NCBI RefSeq assembly: GCF_023746555.1
Contig: NZ_CP098755.1
Coordinates: 1,578,001-1,642,000, forward strand
Direction: 5' to 3'
Length of the DNA stretch: 64,000 nucleotides
Source of the DNA: Brevibacillus ruminantium
GTDB taxonomy: Bacteria; Bacillota; Bacilli; Brevibacillales; Brevibacillaceae
A program made the position numbers and the translations under genes. A model generated the notes under the pieces. That model was not told where the DNA came from and made no database searches. It saw nothing but the letters and a program-made list of their open reading frames with translations. This document shows, piece by piece, positions 18,634-28,746 of this stretch (the first letter of the stretch is position 1; the number at the start of each line of letters is the position of its first letter).

Positions 18634-19146
18634 ATGGATAAAAAAATTCAAGGGAAGTTATTTCGATTATGTGCAGGTGAGTTTTTTGCTGCGGTGATGT
18701 TCCCCGTCCTGTGGATCATGTATCTGCAAATAATCGAGTGGACAGAACCCTACCTCACTTCCATTCCGTCCATCTACGCTTTCGTTTTGCTCGAATTCAT
18801 TTTGCTGCAAGGCAGCTTGTATTGGTTCTTGAAATGGAAGCAAGCCAAACAAGGAAACTTCTATAGGTTGCCCAATCGGCAACTCTGCATTTTTGTATGG
18901 TGCAAACGGGTGAATTTCTTGCTGATCGGGATTGGATTCCTTTTCTTTTTTTATCAAATCACAACGTCCGCAGTTGACTTGTATTGGTTTGTCTTTCTGT
19001 TCCTCTTTGCCATCATTGAACACGTCAACTACTACCATATTCGCATTTCGTATCTAAGCTGGGAGGAGATAAAAGAGTTTATCGGTCAACGAGGCTTTCG
19101 GCGTTCAAGATTGGCGAGAGAAATGCAGCAGCGGTCCAGTGAGTAG
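18634..19146 (+). CDS. Hypothetical membrane protein
   Basis: 170 residues with about four hydrophobic segments (FFAAVMFPVLWIMYLQII, IYAFVLLEFILLQGSLYWFL, VNFLLIGIGFLFFFYQI, DLYWFVFLFLFAIIEHVNYYHI) and a positively charged cytosolic tail rich in Arg. The ATG follows AAAGGAGG, a strong ribosome site, so the gene is probably real. I do not recognise the family. Confidence 0.75.
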   Translation: MDKKIQGKLFRLCAGEFFAAVMFPVLWIMYLQIIEWTEPYLTSIPSIYAFVLLEFILLQGSLYWFLKWKQAKQGNFYRLPNRQLCIFVWCKRVNFLLIGIGFLFFFYQITTSAVDLYWFVFLFLFAIIEHVNYYHIRISYLSWEEIKEFIGQRGFRRSRLAREMQQRSSE

Positions 19147-19157
19147 GGGGCACAGCC

Positions 19158-19177
19158 AAAAAAAGGCGTGCCTTTTT
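19158..19177. terminator. Short AT-flanked hairpin after the membrane-protein gene
   Basis: AAAAAGGC-GT-GCCTTTTT forms an 8-bp inverted repeat with a very small loop, 14 bp past the stop. A weak bidirectional terminator. The rest of 19178-19428 shows no convincing gene; a 78-codon frame at 19253 has no recognisable domain. Confidence 0.5.
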
Positions 19178-19428
19178 CCTTTGACAAAAGGGTTTACTGA
19201 GCTTTTTCAAATCAGCTGAGATCACCCAGATAAGCGTATATGCAATATCCATATGCCGATCCTGGATTTCATGTGGCCCCATACCTCCAAAGTGAACTTT
19301 CCTTCATACAAAGGACGAATTCAGCCGGGAATCGTTACCCGCGATCCGGAAAAGCTGTCGCGGCGGGAGAGGGCAATATGCAATCTAGTGCAAGAGGGCG
19401 GTACTCCAGAACTCCTGGTTATGCCTCC

Positions 19429-19472
19429 AAAAAAACAGGCAGCACACCGTCAAAAAGACGATGGCTGCCTGT
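19429..19472 (-). terminator. Intrinsic terminator of acnA
   Basis: On the minus strand ACAGGCAGC and GCTGCCTGT form the outer stem with an inner CGTC-AAAAA-GACG hairpin, followed by seven T residues. It lies 47 bp past the acnA stop. Confidence 0.88.
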
Positions 19473-19518
19473 ATGGGTGGGTGCTGTAAGGAAATCTTGG
19501 TTTGACTCAGCTACTGGC

Positions 19519-22248
19519 TTACGCCGTAACTGGTTTGCCTTCGTCGAGCAGTTGACGCAGAACGGTTTGCAGAATACCACCGTTGCGGTAGTAGTCAACG
19601 TCTACGAGGCTGTCGAGACGAACGATCACGTCGAATTCAAAGCTGCTGCCGTCTTGGCGAGTCGCTTTTACCTTGACGCGTTGACCAGGCTGAACTTCGT
19701 CAGACAGGCCGAGGATGTCGAAGGTTTCGCTGCCGTCGATGCCCAGGGACTTCCAGCCTTGATCATCTGCAAATTGCAGCGGCAGTACGCCCATACCAAC
19801 CAGGTTGGAACGGTGAATACGCTCGAAGCTCTCTGCAATGACCGCTTTGATGCCGAGCAGGAAGGTACCTTTGGCTGCCCAGTCACGGGAAGAACCGGTA
19901 CCGTACTCTTTACCAGCCAGAACGACCAGCGGAGTACCGTCAGCTTGATACTTCATGCACGCATCGTAGATGGACATGATTTCATCAGTCGGCAGGTATT
20001 TGGTTACGCCGCCCTCGGTGCCAGGAGCCACTTGGTTGCGGATGCGGATGTTGGCAAACGTACCGCGCATCATGACGTCATGGCTACCGCGACGAGCGCC
20101 GTAGGAGTTGAAGTCTTTGCGTTCTACGCCGTTTTCCTGGAGGTATTTTCCTGCAGGGCTGGTCGGCGAGATGTTTCCTGCCGGGGAGATGTGGTCTGTT
20201 GTGACGGAATCACCGAACAGCGCGATGGTGCGTGCTTTCAGGACTTCGTCGATATGACCTACGTCGCCAGTCAGGTTTTGGAAGAATGGAGGCTCTTGGA
20301 TGTAGGTGGATTTTTCATCCCACTCGTACAGATCGCCAGTTGGAGCATCGATCTTGTTCCACTCTTCGTTTTGGGTGAATACTTTTGCGTATTGAGCACG
20401 GAACAGCTCTGGATTCATCGCTTTGCCCATTGCTTCGTTCAGCTCTTGCGGTGTTGGCCAGATATCTTTCAGGTAAACCGGTTGACCATCGTTGCCGATA
20501 CCGAGTGGTTCGGTTGTCAGGTCGACGTTCACGTTACCAGCCAGCGCATAAGCGATAACCAGCGGAGGAGAAGCGAGGTAGTTCGCTTTCACCAGGGCGT
20601 GAATACGGCCTTCAAAGTTGCGGTTACCAGAGAGTACAGCCGCTACAGTCAGATCGTTGTCCGCAATCGCCTTGCTGGTTTCTTCCGGCAGTGGACCGGA
20701 GTTACCGATACAAGTGGTGCAACCATAGCCGACGACGTTGAAGCCGAGGGTGTTCAGGGAATCGATCAGACCAGCGTCGATCAGATATTGGGTAACGACA
20801 CGGGAACCAGGAGCCAGAGAGCTCTTCACGAACGGAGGCTTTTTCAGGCCTTTTTCAACCGCTTTCTTGGCCAGAATACCTGCGCCCAGCATAACGCTTG
20901 GGTTGGAGGTATTGGTACAAGAAGTGATCGCCGCGATGACAACAGAGCCTGTTTTCAGGGTTGCCGATTCACCGGTCGGATAGTTTACTTGTGCTTCCGC
21001 AGCAATTTTCTCTTCGGATAGACCAAAGCCGCCTTTTTCGATTGGAGCACGCAGGCTTTCGTTGAACGCTTCCTTCATGGAAGTCAGCTCTACGCGGTCT
21101 TGCGGGCGTTTCGGACCAGCCAGGCTCGGTACGACTGTGGACAGATCCAGTTCCAGTGTTTCGGAGAATACAGGATCTGGAGTATCGTCGGTACGGAAGA
21201 GACCTTGTGCTTTGGTGTAGCTTTCAACCAGGTTGATCAGGGATTCTTCACGGCCTGTTTGACGCATGTAGTTCAGTGTTTCCGCGTCAACTGGGAAGAA
21301 GCCCATAGTTGCACCGTACTCAGGAGCCATGTTGGCTACAGTTGCACGGTCAGCCAGCGAGATGTTGGACAGGCCAGGGCCGTAGAACTCTACGAATTTG
21401 CCGACAACGCCTTTTTTACGCAGCATTTGTGTAACAGTCAGCGCCAGGTCAGTAGCCGTGGAGCCTTCTTTCAGGGTGCCAGTCAGTTTGAAACCGACAA
21501 CCTCTGGTGTTACGAAATAAAGCGGTTGGCCGAGCATTCCTGCTTCCGCCTCGATACCGCCGACACCCCAGCCGAGAACACCCAGACCGTTGATCATGGT
21601 GGTGTGGGAGTCAGTACCTACGAGAGAGTCAGGGAAAGCAACTAGTTCGCCATCTACTTCGCGAGTAGCGATCACAGATGCGAGGTACTCCAGGTTTACC
21701 TGGTGAACGATACCGGTAGCCGGAGGAACCGCACGGAAATTGTCAAAAGCAGTTTGCGCCCAGCGCAGGAAGCGGTAGCGCTCTTGGTTGCGTTCGAATT
21801 CCAGCTTCATGTTGTTGTCGAGCGCTTTATCGTTACCGAAATCGTCAACCATGACGGAGTGGTCAATAACTAGATCAACAGGTACGAGCGGGTTGATACG
21901 CTTCGGATCGCCACCGGCGCGTTTCATCGCGATACGCATGGCAGCCAGGTCTACGACTGCTGGTACACCGGTAAAGTCTTGCAGGACGATACGGGCTGGA
22001 GCCAGCGGTACTTCCTGGTTGCTGTCGCGGCCTTTTGTCCAGTTTGCCAGTTGTTGTACATGTTCTTTGGTGATGGCACGGCCGTCAAATTGACGAACAG
22101 CCGCTTCCAGCAGCACTTTAATGGAGAACGGCAGCTTGGAAATTTCGCCGATTCCTTGCTCTTCCAGGCCTTGCAGGCGGTAGTAAGCGTACGCTTTATC
22201 GCCGACTTGGAGGGAAGACTTCACGTTGTAAGCATCGTGTTTAGCCAA
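19519..22248 (-). CDS. acnA: Aconitate hydratase
   Basis: TCA-cycle enzyme interconverting citrate and isocitrate through a [4Fe-4S] cluster; in Bacillus it also binds RNA when the cluster is lost. At 909 residues it is exactly the usual AcnA/CitB size. Cluster ligands are Cys444 (SCTNTSNPS) and Cys510/Cys513 ([10 protein letters not shown]); the swivel-domain [10 protein letters not shown] active-site block is present. The TTG at 22248 is chosen because GGGAGG precedes it by 9 bases and the product then begins [12 protein letters not shown] like relatives; the frame extends 11 codons further without support. Divergent from an ABC exporter. Confidence 0.96.
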   Translation of the reverse strand: MAKHDAYNVKSSLQVGDKAYAYYRLQGLEEQGIGEISKLPFSIKVLLEAAVRQFDGRAITKEHVQQLANWTKGRDSNQEVPLAPARIVLQDFTGVPAVVDLAAMRIAMKRAGGDPKRINPLVPVDLVIDHSVMVDDFGNDKALDNNMKLEFERNQERYRFLRWAQTAFDNFRAVPPATGIVHQVNLEYLASVIATREVDGELVAFPDSLVGTDSHTTMINGLGVLGWGVGGIEAEAGMLGQPLYFVTPEVVGFKLTGTLKEGSTATDLALTVTQMLRKKGVVGKFVEFYGPGLSNISLADRATVANMAPEYGATMGFFPVDAETLNYMRQTGREESLINLVESYTKAQGLFRTDDTPDPVFSETLELDLSTVVPSLAGPKRPQDRVELTSMKEAFNESLRAPIEKGGFGLSEEKIAAEAQVNYPTGESATLKTGSVVIAAITSCTNTSNPSVMLGAGILAKKAVEKGLKKPPFVKSSLAPGSRVVTQYLIDAGLIDSLNTLGFNVVGYGCTTCIGNSGPLPEETSKAIADNDLTVAAVLSGNRNFEGRIHALVKANYLASPPLVIAYALAGNVNVDLTTEPLGIGNDGQPVYLKDIWPTPQELNEAMGKAMNPELFRAQYAKVFTQNEEWNKIDAPTGDLYEWDEKSTYIQEPPFFQNLTGDVGHIDEVLKARTIALFGDSVTTDHISPAGNISPTSPAGKYLQENGVERKDFNSYGARRGSHDVMMRGTFANIRIRNQVAPGTEGGVTKYLPTDEIMSIYDACMKYQADGTPLVVLAGKEYGTGSSRDWAAKGTFLLGIKAVIAESFERIHRSNLVGMGVLPLQFADDQGWKSLGIDGSETFDILGLSDEVQPGQRVKVKATRQDGSSFEFDVIVRLDSLVDVDYYRNGGILQTVLRQLLDEGKPVTA

Positions 22249-22274
22249 TGTGCACAACCTCCCTATTCTTCGGA

Positions 22275-22291
22275 GTTTCATCAGATGAAAC
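22275..22291. promoter_or_regulatory. 17-bp perfect palindrome in the acnA leader
   Basis: GTTTCATC-A-GATGAAAC lies 27-43 bp upstream of the acnA start, downstream of a TATAAT-type -10 (22319-22324, minus strand). It could be a repressor operator or an mRNA hairpin next to the ribosome site. It does not match the ATAA-type CcpC sites known for B. subtilis citB. The rest of the 372-bp gap holds AT-rich promoter DNA for the two divergent genes. Confidence 0.6.
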
Positions 22292-22620
22292 TTAGTTTCG
22301 TTTCTTCGTTACGACCCTATTATAAACGATTTGTTTCTTGTCTTCTACCCTAAATTCGTCATTCTGTATGCAAAAAATCTTAGATTAATCCGAGTCACTT
22401 TATTCATGGCAGAGGAAGGAAGAATAACCAGACTCCAAGTATTATCCCGTTTATATTCTGTTTACATTCATGCCGTATCTTTTCTGGTGAAAGGTAAAAA
22501 CAAGGGCAGAAAAACCAAGCAGGATCTGGGATGGAGTGTAAATGCAACGTTCCCGCACAAAAAAGGTGTAAAGTGTTATGTAGATCCGGCGAAAATTTTC
22601 GGGATAGGAGATATAGTGGT

Positions 22621-24378
22621 ATGAAACAGACTTATACAGAATCTAAATCGGGCAACTGGCGTGCGTTTTATCAGTTGATCAAACAGACGAAGCCGTCCAA
22701 GCTGAAAATCAGCATTGCGCTGTTCATGAGTATTGCGACGACGCTTGTCAGTCTGGTTATCCCGCTGTTCACGGGAAAATTTGTGGACAGCTTCACCCTC
22801 GATTCAATCAGCAGCGGACAAATCATCCTTTTGGTCTTGGCCTTCGTCGCGCAAGCCGTCGCCGGAGGATTGTCGATCTACCTGTTAAATGATGTGGGGC
22901 AAAGCATCGTGGCCGCTCTCCGGGACCGGCTGTGGAAAAAGCTGCTGGTGCTGCCGGTCGCGTACTACGACAATCAGCGGACAGGAGAAACTATCAGCCG
23001 GATGACGAATGATACCGGAGTGGTAAAAGGGCTGATCACCGATCATTTGACCAGCTTCTTTACCGGGATCATTTCCATCATCGGTTCAGTCGCGGTCCTG
23101 TTGTATCTGGACTGGCAGATGACGCTCACCATGCTGATCACGGTCCCGTTGACGCTATTAGTTCTGATCCCGCTGGGGCGGCAGATGTACAAGATTTCCA
23201 AAGGCCTGCAAGATGAGACGGCCAGCTTTACCACGGTGATGAGCCAGGTCTTGTCGGAAATCCGCCTGGTCAAGGCATCTAATGCCGAGCCCCACGAGTA
23301 CGCAAGCGGGAAGCAAGGGATCGATAACCTGCTGCTCTTCGGGCTGAAAGAAGGCCGGGTGCGGGCGTTGATTGGACCGCTCATCTCGTTTGTCCTGATG
23401 GTGATGCTGGTGGTCATCATGGGGTACGGGGGGATGCGGGTTTCCTCCGGCACATTGACGGCGGGAGAACTGGTCGCCTTCATTCTTTATCTCGTCCAGA
23501 TTGTGATGCCGCTGGGACAGTTCACCCAGTTTTTCACCCAACTGCAAAAAGCCATGGGGGCCACGGAACGAATTATTTACACGCTGGAAGCGGACGAAGA
23601 GGATCAACTGTCCGGCCGTGAGCTGGAAGATGCGAGATTGCCGATCCGCGTGGAGCAGGTGACGTTTGCCTATGAAAACGGGGAGACGATTCTGGAGGAT
23701 GTGAGCTTCCAGATCGAGCCGGGCAAAGTAACCGCGATCGTCGGGCCGAGCGGCAGCGGGAAAACGACGATGTTCTCCCTGATCGAACGCTTTTATCAGC
23801 CGATAAACGGCACCATCCGGCTCGGCAGCGATCCGATCAGTAACTTTACGTTGTCATCCTGGCGGAATAAAATCGGGTACGTATCCCAGGAAAGCCCGTT
23901 GATCGGCGGTACCATTCGGGAAAATATCTGCTACGGTGTTTCCCGTGACGTCACTGACGAGGAACTGAGGCAGGCTGCTGCGATGGCATACGCCGACCAA
24001 TTCATCGACGAACTGCCGAATGGCTATGAGACACAGGTGGGGGAAAGAGGCGTCAAGCTCTCAGGCGGACAACGGCAGCGAATCGGCATCGCCCGTGCCC
24101 TTTTGCGGAACCCGCAAATCCTGATGCTCGATGAAGCGACCTCCAGTCTCGACAGCAAATCGGAAATCATCGTGCAGCAGGCCCTGAACAATCTAATGAA
24201 GGGACGCACCACGCTCGTCATTGCCCATCGCTTGTCGACGGTCGTGGATGCGGATCAGATTATCTTTATGGAAAAAGGAAAAATCACGGGCAGAGGAACG
24301 CATGAAGAGCTGTTTGCAACCCATGCGATGTACCGCGAATTTGCCATCCAGCAACTGCGGATGTACGAGGAGGTGTGA
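22621..24378 (+). CDS. ABC exporter, fused permease-ATPase (MsbA/BmrA type)
   Basis: 585 residues: six membrane helices (residues about 25-310; [38 protein letters not shown]) joined to a nucleotide-binding domain with Walker [10 protein letters not shown] near 373, signature [16 protein letters not shown] near 480, Walker B ILMLDEAT near 500 and the H-loop IAHRL near 534. It works as a homodimer, exporting lipids or drugs. ATG 22621 follows ATAGGAG; a longer frame lacks support. The response-regulator start is 4 bp past the stop, so transporter and two-component system form one operon and the sensor may respond to the exported compound. Confidence 0.93.
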   Translation: MKQTYTESKSGNWRAFYQLIKQTKPSKLKISIALFMSIATTLVSLVIPLFTGKFVDSFTLDSISSGQIILLVLAFVAQAVAGGLSIYLLNDVGQSIVAALRDRLWKKLLVLPVAYYDNQRTGETISRMTNDTGVVKGLITDHLTSFFTGIISIIGSVAVLLYLDWQMTLTMLITVPLTLLVLIPLGRQMYKISKGLQDETASFTTVMSQVLSEIRLVKASNAEPHEYASGKQGIDNLLLFGLKEGRVRALIGPLISFVLMVMLVVIMGYGGMRVSSGTLTAGELVAFILYLVQIVMPLGQFTQFFTQLQKAMGATERIIYTLEADEEDQLSGRELEDARLPIRVEQVTFAYENGETILEDVSFQIEPGKVTAIVGPSGSGKTTMFSLIERFYQPINGTIRLGSDPISNFTLSSWRNKIGYVSQESPLIGGTIRENICYGVSRDVTDEELRQAAAMAYADQFIDELPNGYETQVGERGVKLSGGQRQRIGIARALLRNPQILMLDEATSSLDSKSEIIVQQALNNLMKGRTTLVIAHRLSTVVDADQIIFMEKGKITGRGTHEELFATHAMYREFAIQQLRMYEEV

Positions 24379-24382
24379 GCCG

Positions 24383-25057
24383 ATGACCAAACTGCTGATT
24401 GTCGATGATGATCCGCATATTCGCGAGCTGGTCCGCGTCTTTTTGCAGCGGGAGGGGTTCGACATCCTGGAGGCGGCTGATGGAAAGGAAGCATTGTCTA
24501 TCATGGAGTCTGACCCGGCGGAGCTGGTCATCCTCGATATCATGATGCCCCAGATGGACGGCTGGGAGCTGTGCCGCGAGCTCAGGAAGCATTACGACAT
24601 TCCGTTGCTCATGCTGACCGCAAAGGGGGAGACTGCCCAGAAAATCAAAGGCTTTGAGCTGGGGACCGATGATTACCTCGTCAAGCCGTTTGAGCCAGCC
24701 GAGCTGGTAGTCCGTGTAAAAGCGCTCCTGAAACGGTATCGGATCGCCGCCTCCCATACCGTACAGGTCGGATGTCTGCAGATGAACAGAAAAACCTTTG
24801 AAATTACCAGCGGCGACAAGATGTTGACGATTCCGCTGAAGGAATTTGAACTCTTGTTTAAACTGGCCAGCTATCCGGGGCAGACGATCTCCCGCGAACA
24901 ATTGATCGAGCAGATATGGGGATATGATTTCGAGGGGAACGAGCGGACGGTCGATGTGCATATCAACCGCCTGCGCGAACGATTTCCCGAAGCTGCATAC
25001 GGTTTTCAGATTCGCACTGTCCGAGGGCTGGGGTATCGATTGGAGATATGTCCATGA
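24383..25057 (+). CDS. OmpR/PhoB-family response regulator
   Basis: 224 residues. Receiver domain with acidic pocket DDD (residues 8-10), phospho-acceptor Asp52 (VILDIMMPQMDG) and Lys101 (DDYLVKPFEP); the C-terminal winged helix ends TVDVHINRLRERF...IRTVRGLGYRLE. ATG 24383 follows GAGGAGGTG, which overlaps the end of the ABC gene. Its stop overlaps the kinase start (ATGA), so the two are translationally coupled. Confidence 0.95.
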   Translation: MTKLLIVDDDPHIRELVRVFLQREGFDILEAADGKEALSIMESDPAELVILDIMMPQMDGWELCRELRKHYDIPLLMLTAKGETAQKIKGFELGTDDYLVKPFEPAELVVRVKALLKRYRIAASHTVQVGCLQMNRKTFEITSGDKMLTIPLKEFELLFKLASYPGQTISREQLIEQIWGYDFEGNERTVDVHINRLRERFPEAAYGFQIRTVRGLGYRLEICP

Positions 25058-26130
25058 GAGCACACCCGAACCGGAAAATATGGCTCCGCGTGCTTGGCGT
25101 CATCGGCTTTCTTCTCTACATCAATCTTTGCTGGTCGGCAGCGTACTGGTTGACGTCTTACCTGTACCGCCAGGCGGGTGTCGAGCCATCCGAGTTTGTC
25201 AGGGGATTGGTCAACTCCCTGTCCGGCTTTCTTCTTTTCTTTATCACCATGTTTCTCATTTCCCGCTTCATCAGACCGCGGCACTTGGAACTGTTCCAGT
25301 TGCTGATTGATGCTCTGCGGCGGATTGCCAAAGGAGATTTCAGCGTCAAGCTGGATATCAAAATGGAGCATCAGTGGGGACTGCTGGTTGACAACATTAA
25401 CCATATGGCAGAGCAATTAAACCAAATGGAGCAGCTGCGCCAGGAGTTTATCTCCAATGTGTCCCATGAAATCCAGTCCCCTTTGACGTCGATCAGCGGT
25501 TTTGCCCGTGCTTTGCGCAGCGAGCATCTTACCCGGGAGGAGCGGCTGCATTACCTGGATATCATCGAAACGGAAAGCAAACGGCTGTCAAAGTTAAGCG
25601 ACAACCTGCTGAAGCTTACATCGCTCGAGGCCAAACATCATCCCATGGAGCGGAAACGGTACCGCCTCGATAAACAGCTTCGCAACATCATCCTGGCCTA
25701 TGAACCGCAGTGGCTGGAAAAGGAGATTGAACTGGATGTGGCCTTGGAGAAGCTGGAGATCATTGCGGATGAAGACTTGATGAGTCAGGTTTGGAACAAT
25801 CTCTTTGCCAACAGCATCAAATTCACCCCGAACGGCGGAAGTATCAGCATGCGGGCAGAACAGCAAGGAGAAGAATTGATCGTAAAGATTTCCGACACCG
25901 GCATCGGGATTTCCGAGGAAGATCTGGAGCGGATTTTTGAACGGTTTTTCAAGGCGGACAAATCGCGTAACCGAACCGGGGGCGGCAGCGGACTGGGGCT
26001 GTCCATCGTAAAGAAAATCGTCAGTATGCATCACGGAAAGATTTCTGTCCAAAGCCGTATTGGCGAAGGGACAACCTTTACCATCATTCTGCCGGTTGAC
26101 ACTACCCCAAAAGTGGAGAGTAACCCATAA
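25054..26130 (+). CDS. Membrane sensor histidine kinase
   Basis: 358 residues: two membrane helices (about residues 11-33 and 54-72) with only about 20 residues between them, a HAMP linker, HisKA with phospho-His138 (NVSHEIQSPLTSIS), then HATPase with N, G1 and G2 boxes (NNLFANSIKFT, DTGIGI, GGGSGLGLSI). The very short external loop is like intramembrane-sensing kinases that detect envelope or peptide stress, often next to ABC exporters. ATG 25054 has GGAG at 8 bases; ATG 25048 is too close to it. Confidence 0.93.
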   Translation: MRAHPNRKIWLRVLGVIGFLLYINLCWSAAYWLTSYLYRQAGVEPSEFVRGLVNSLSGFLLFFITMFLISRFIRPRHLELFQLLIDALRRIAKGDFSVKLDIKMEHQWGLLVDNINHMAEQLNQMEQLRQEFISNVSHEIQSPLTSISGFARALRSEHLTREERLHYLDIIETESKRLSKLSDNLLKLTSLEAKHHPMERKRYRLDKQLRNIILAYEPQWLEKEIELDVALEKLEIIADEDLMSQVWNNLFANSIKFTPNGGSISMRAEQQGEELIVKISDTGIGISEEDLERIFERFFKADKSRNRTGGGSGLGLSIVKKIVSMHHGKISVQSRIGEGTTFTIILPVDTTPKVESNP

Positions 26131-26131
26131 T

Positions 26132-26166
26132 TTTGCGATTCACAAAAAAATTTGCGATTCACAAAA
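26132..26166 (+). repeat. 16-bp direct repeat before a terminator
   Basis: TTTGCGATTCACAAAA occurs at 26132-26147 and 26151-26166 (period 19), immediately after the kinase stop. It looks like a short tandem duplication. Confidence 0.8.
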
Positions 26167-26168
26167 GG

Positions 26169-26200
26169 AAGTCCTCTTTCAAAGGAAAGAGGACTTATTT
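26169..26200 (+). terminator. Intrinsic terminator of the ABC/two-component operon
   Basis: AAGTCCTCTTTC and GAAAGAGGACTT form a perfect 12-bp stem with loop AAAG, followed by ATTTG. Confidence 0.82.
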
Positions 26201-26284
26201 GCGTACAGTTGATCGTGACTCGGTCAAAGCTCGACCGCAGCTCATCCGCATCTCGACTGCAGTTTATTCACAACGGCACCACAC

Positions 26285-27310
26285 TCAGGCGCCGATATAC
26301 CTGGCATGAAGCGTCCGTGCCAGGCTGACATCATCCGTTCCCTGCACCAGCACGCGTCCATCGGGAAAGATGACGAGCGTATGCGAATCGGCGTGGAAAC
26401 GAAGCAGGAACTTGTTTTTCTCCACCACGCCGAGCGGAGCGAGCCGGCCGGCGAGCACGTCCAGATCCAGTGCCGCACCCTCCACAGGTGAGATCTGCAC
26501 TGTATCGCGGCCACACAGGGAGGCGGCTTGGCCGTCCTGAGAATCCGGCTGCAAAAAGGAAAACTGGCGCTGTCCGCAGGTCAGACAATCCGGGCGTTTG
26601 CCTCCTGCAACCTTGATTTGTTGATGCTGATTGTTCCAGAGATCAAAATGCTCCAGATGAGGATTGAGCGCGTCCTCGGCCCCGACGAGCAGCTTAAACG
26701 CCTCCGTCGCCTGATAGGAAGCAATGATGTGAATGATTGGTCCGATCACGCCAGCCGTGTCACACGTGGCCATTTCACCGGGATTGGGCGCTTCCGGGAA
26801 CAGGCAGCGCAGACAAGGGGTGACGCCGGGCCGGATCGCCGTAAAGGTTCCGGTCGCGCTGACGGCGCCGCCGTAGACCCAGGGAATCCCGTGCTTGACG
26901 CAAACATCATTGACCAGATAGCGGACTTGAAAGTTGTCAGTCGCATCCAGCACGAGATCGACATCAGCGAGCAGGGACTCGGCGTTGCGGGCGGTCAGAT
27001 CGGCTACGACAGGCTCGATCTGGACCTCGGAATTGATCCGCGTCAGCTTGGCATGGGCCGCGATGGCCTTGGGCAAATGCTGGCGGGCGTCTTCTTCATC
27101 GTAGAGCATCTGACGCTGCAGGTTGCTCGGCTCGACGAAGTCACGGTCAATGATCCGCACGAAACCGACACCGGCACGAACCATATGGTTGGCCGAAACG
27201 GTGCCCAGCGCTCCCATGCCGACGATAGCGACGCGGCTTTGCGCGAGCTTCTCCTGTCCCGCGCGGCCGATCGGGGCAAACAGGATTTGACGGGAATAGC
27301 GGGTTTGCAA
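26285..27310 (-). CDS. moeB: MoeB/ThiF-type adenylyltransferase
   Basis: 341 residues of the E1-like family that adenylates the C-terminal glycine of ubiquitin-fold sulfur carriers. Nucleotide-binding VGMGALGT at residues 30-37, DRDFVEPSNLQRQ, LDATDNFQVRYL, and two zinc CxxC pairs (CLRC and CLTC). The C-terminal beta-rich tail ends DVSLARTLHARYIG as in ThiF/MoeB of Bacillales. It starts with TTG 5 bp after the moaD-moaE gene; its ribosome site GAAAGGAGC is inside the end of that gene, so the two are coupled. Context makes MoaD activation the likely role rather than thiamine. Confidence 0.88.
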   Translation of the reverse strand: MQTRYSRQILFAPIGRAGQEKLAQSRVAIVGMGALGTVSANHMVRAGVGFVRIIDRDFVEPSNLQRQMLYDEEDARQHLPKAIAAHAKLTRINSEVQIEPVVADLTARNAESLLADVDLVLDATDNFQVRYLVNDVCVKHGIPWVYGGAVSATGTFTAIRPGVTPCLRCLFPEAPNPGEMATCDTAGVIGPIIHIIASYQATEAFKLLVGAEDALNPHLEHFDLWNNQHQQIKVAGGKRPDCLTCGQRQFSFLQPDSQDGQAASLCGRDTVQISPVEGAALDLDVLAGRLAPLGVVEKNKFLLRFHADSHTLVIFPDGRVLVQGTDDVSLARTLHARYIGA

Positions 27311-27315
27311 AGAGG

Positions 27316-28023
27316 TTAGCTCCTTTCTCCGTCATCCGGGAACGCAGTTGGATTCCACGGCCCTTGCTGGTGGCCCTTCCACTCGCTGCCGTCTTCCCAG
27401 ATTTCCTTTTTCCAGATAGGGACGATCTGCTTCAGTCTTTCGATAGCATACTCGCCCGCTTCAAAAGCCGCTTTTCGATGAGGGGTGGCCACTACGGCAA
27501 TCACCGCGATTTCTTCGATGTCAAGCTGACCGATGCGATGATGCATCGCCACCTGCGCTTCGGGCCAACGCTCCTCGATTTCAGCGGCAATCTGTTTCAT
27601 TTTTTCCACGGCCATCGGCTCATACGCTTCATAAGCGAGAGAGACGGTCCGCTGCCCTTGCGTAAATTCCCGGACGGTTCCGACAAAGGAGAGAATGGCA
27701 CCGGCCCGAGGATTGGAAACCAGCTTCATCAATGCGTCCACCCGCAGGGGCTCAGTCGTGATGGCGAAGCGAGGATCTTGGCCGCCGCTGACTGGGGGAA
27801 GAATCGCGATTTCGTCACCAGCCTGGATCGGTTTATCGGGTGTTGCGTACTCCTGATTTACAGAGATGAAACAGCTTCCCAGAAGCGAAGACAAGGCGGG
27901 ATACTGCGTGGATACAGCCAGCAGGAGGTCCTGGACGGTGGCTCCCTCTGGCAGGGTAAGCGAAATGCTCCGCGTGCCTGCCCGCTCGGCCAAACCCGCA
28001 AATAACAGTACGGAAATTTGCAT
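27316..28023 (-). CDS. MoaD-MoaE fusion (molybdopterin synthase, MoaX-like)
   Basis: 235 residues. Residues 1-81 are the small sulfur carrier MoaD, ending PPVSGG (Gly80-Gly81); residues from about 85 are the large catalytic subunit MoaE (RFAITTEPL, GAILSFVGTVR, MHHRIGQL, ATPHRKAAFEAGEYAIERLK, PIWKKEIWEDG). Normally MoaD is separate and its terminal glycine carries a thiocarboxylate; here the glycines are internal, so proteolytic release after Gly81 would be needed. That is known for the mycobacterial MoaX fusion. ATG 28023 follows GAGGAG at 6 bases; an open frame upstream adds 24 residues unlike MoaD. Confidence 0.93.
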   Translation of the reverse strand: MQISVLLFAGLAERAGTRSISLTLPEGATVQDLLLAVSTQYPALSSLLGSCFISVNQEYATPDKPIQAGDEIAILPPVSGGQDPRFAITTEPLRVDALMKLVSNPRAGAILSFVGTVREFTQGQRTVSLAYEAYEPMAVEKMKQIAAEIEERWPEAQVAMHHRIGQLDIEEIAVIAVVATPHRKAAFEAGEYAIERLKQIVPIWKKEIWEDGSEWKGHQQGPWNPTAFPDDGERS

Positions 28024-28257
28024 CTGACACTCCTCGTTTCCCAAACGATAATAAATGAAGAAAAAAGTGAATCTCTCTACCTGTGAAGATATCATAATTG
28101 CAGGGAACTGCCAAATGCCGGTGTGTTCTTTTCAGCAGATTGGCGATTGATTTCTGCCAGTGTCGCAGGTAAGGTTAAAGTAGCAGCCCGCAGAAAAGAC
28201 AGCAGGGCATCGCAGCTTGAGCGGATACCCCGCAAACAGAAAGGAAAATCAAAAGAG

Positions 28258-28740
28258 ATGAGCGACCAATTGACCCATTTCAACGAACAGCAGCGCGCCC
28301 AAATGGTGGATGTGTCCGACAAGGATAATACCAAACGCGAGGCGCTGGCTGTCAGCAAAATTACGATGAAGCCGGAAACCCTGGAGCGCATTCGCGAGGG
28401 ACAGATCGCCAAGGGAGATGTACTGGCAGTCGCGCAGGTGGCTGGAGTGATGGCCGCCAAAAAAACCTGGGAGATCATCCCGATGTGTCATCCGCTTCCG
28501 CTCACCGGAATCGATATCCGTTTTTCCTATGAAGACGAGATGACGCTGGGAATTGAGGCGACCGTCAAAACGACCGGGAAAACCGGCGTAGAGATGGAAG
28601 CATTGACCGCAGCCTCTGCTGCCGCACTCACCGTCTATGATATGTGCAAAGCGATGGATAAAGGCATGGTCATCGGGCCTACTTATCTGGAGCGAAAGAC
28701 CGGCGGGAAAAGCGGAGATTTCTATCGGAGCGAGGCCTAA
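28258..28740 (+). CDS. moaC: Cyclic pyranopterin monophosphate synthase
   Basis: 160 residues, normal MoaC length. With MoaA it turns GTP into cyclic pyranopterin monophosphate, the first molybdenum-cofactor intermediate. Conserved [29 protein letters not shown] and the active-site [10 protein letters not shown] (Asp and Lys) are intact. ATG 28258 is chosen because the protein begins at the family's start; a longer frame is open upstream. Divergent from the moaX-moeB pair with 234 bp between starts. Confidence 0.95.
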   Translation: MSDQLTHFNEQQRAQMVDVSDKDNTKREALAVSKITMKPETLERIREGQIAKGDVLAVAQVAGVMAAKKTWEIIPMCHPLPLTGIDIRFSYEDEMTLGIEATVKTTGKTGVEMEALTAASAAALTVYDMCKAMDKGMVIGPTYLERKTGGKSGDFYRSEA

Positions 28741-28746
28741 CCCGAG

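Noticed and set aside
18492-18642. Small frame starting in the 9-bp repeats (MFEMVEMFEMFEQLEH...)
   Set aside because: No ribosome site precedes any of its ATGs and it overlaps the ribosome site and start of the following membrane-protein gene.
19253-19489. 78-codon frame before the acnA terminator
   Set aside because: No ribosome site, no recognisable family, and it runs through the terminator of acnA.
19240-21021. 593-codon plus-strand open frame opposite acnA
   Set aside because: It is antisense to the well-supported aconitase gene, shows no domain, and has the odd composition expected of a shadow of a GC-biased gene.
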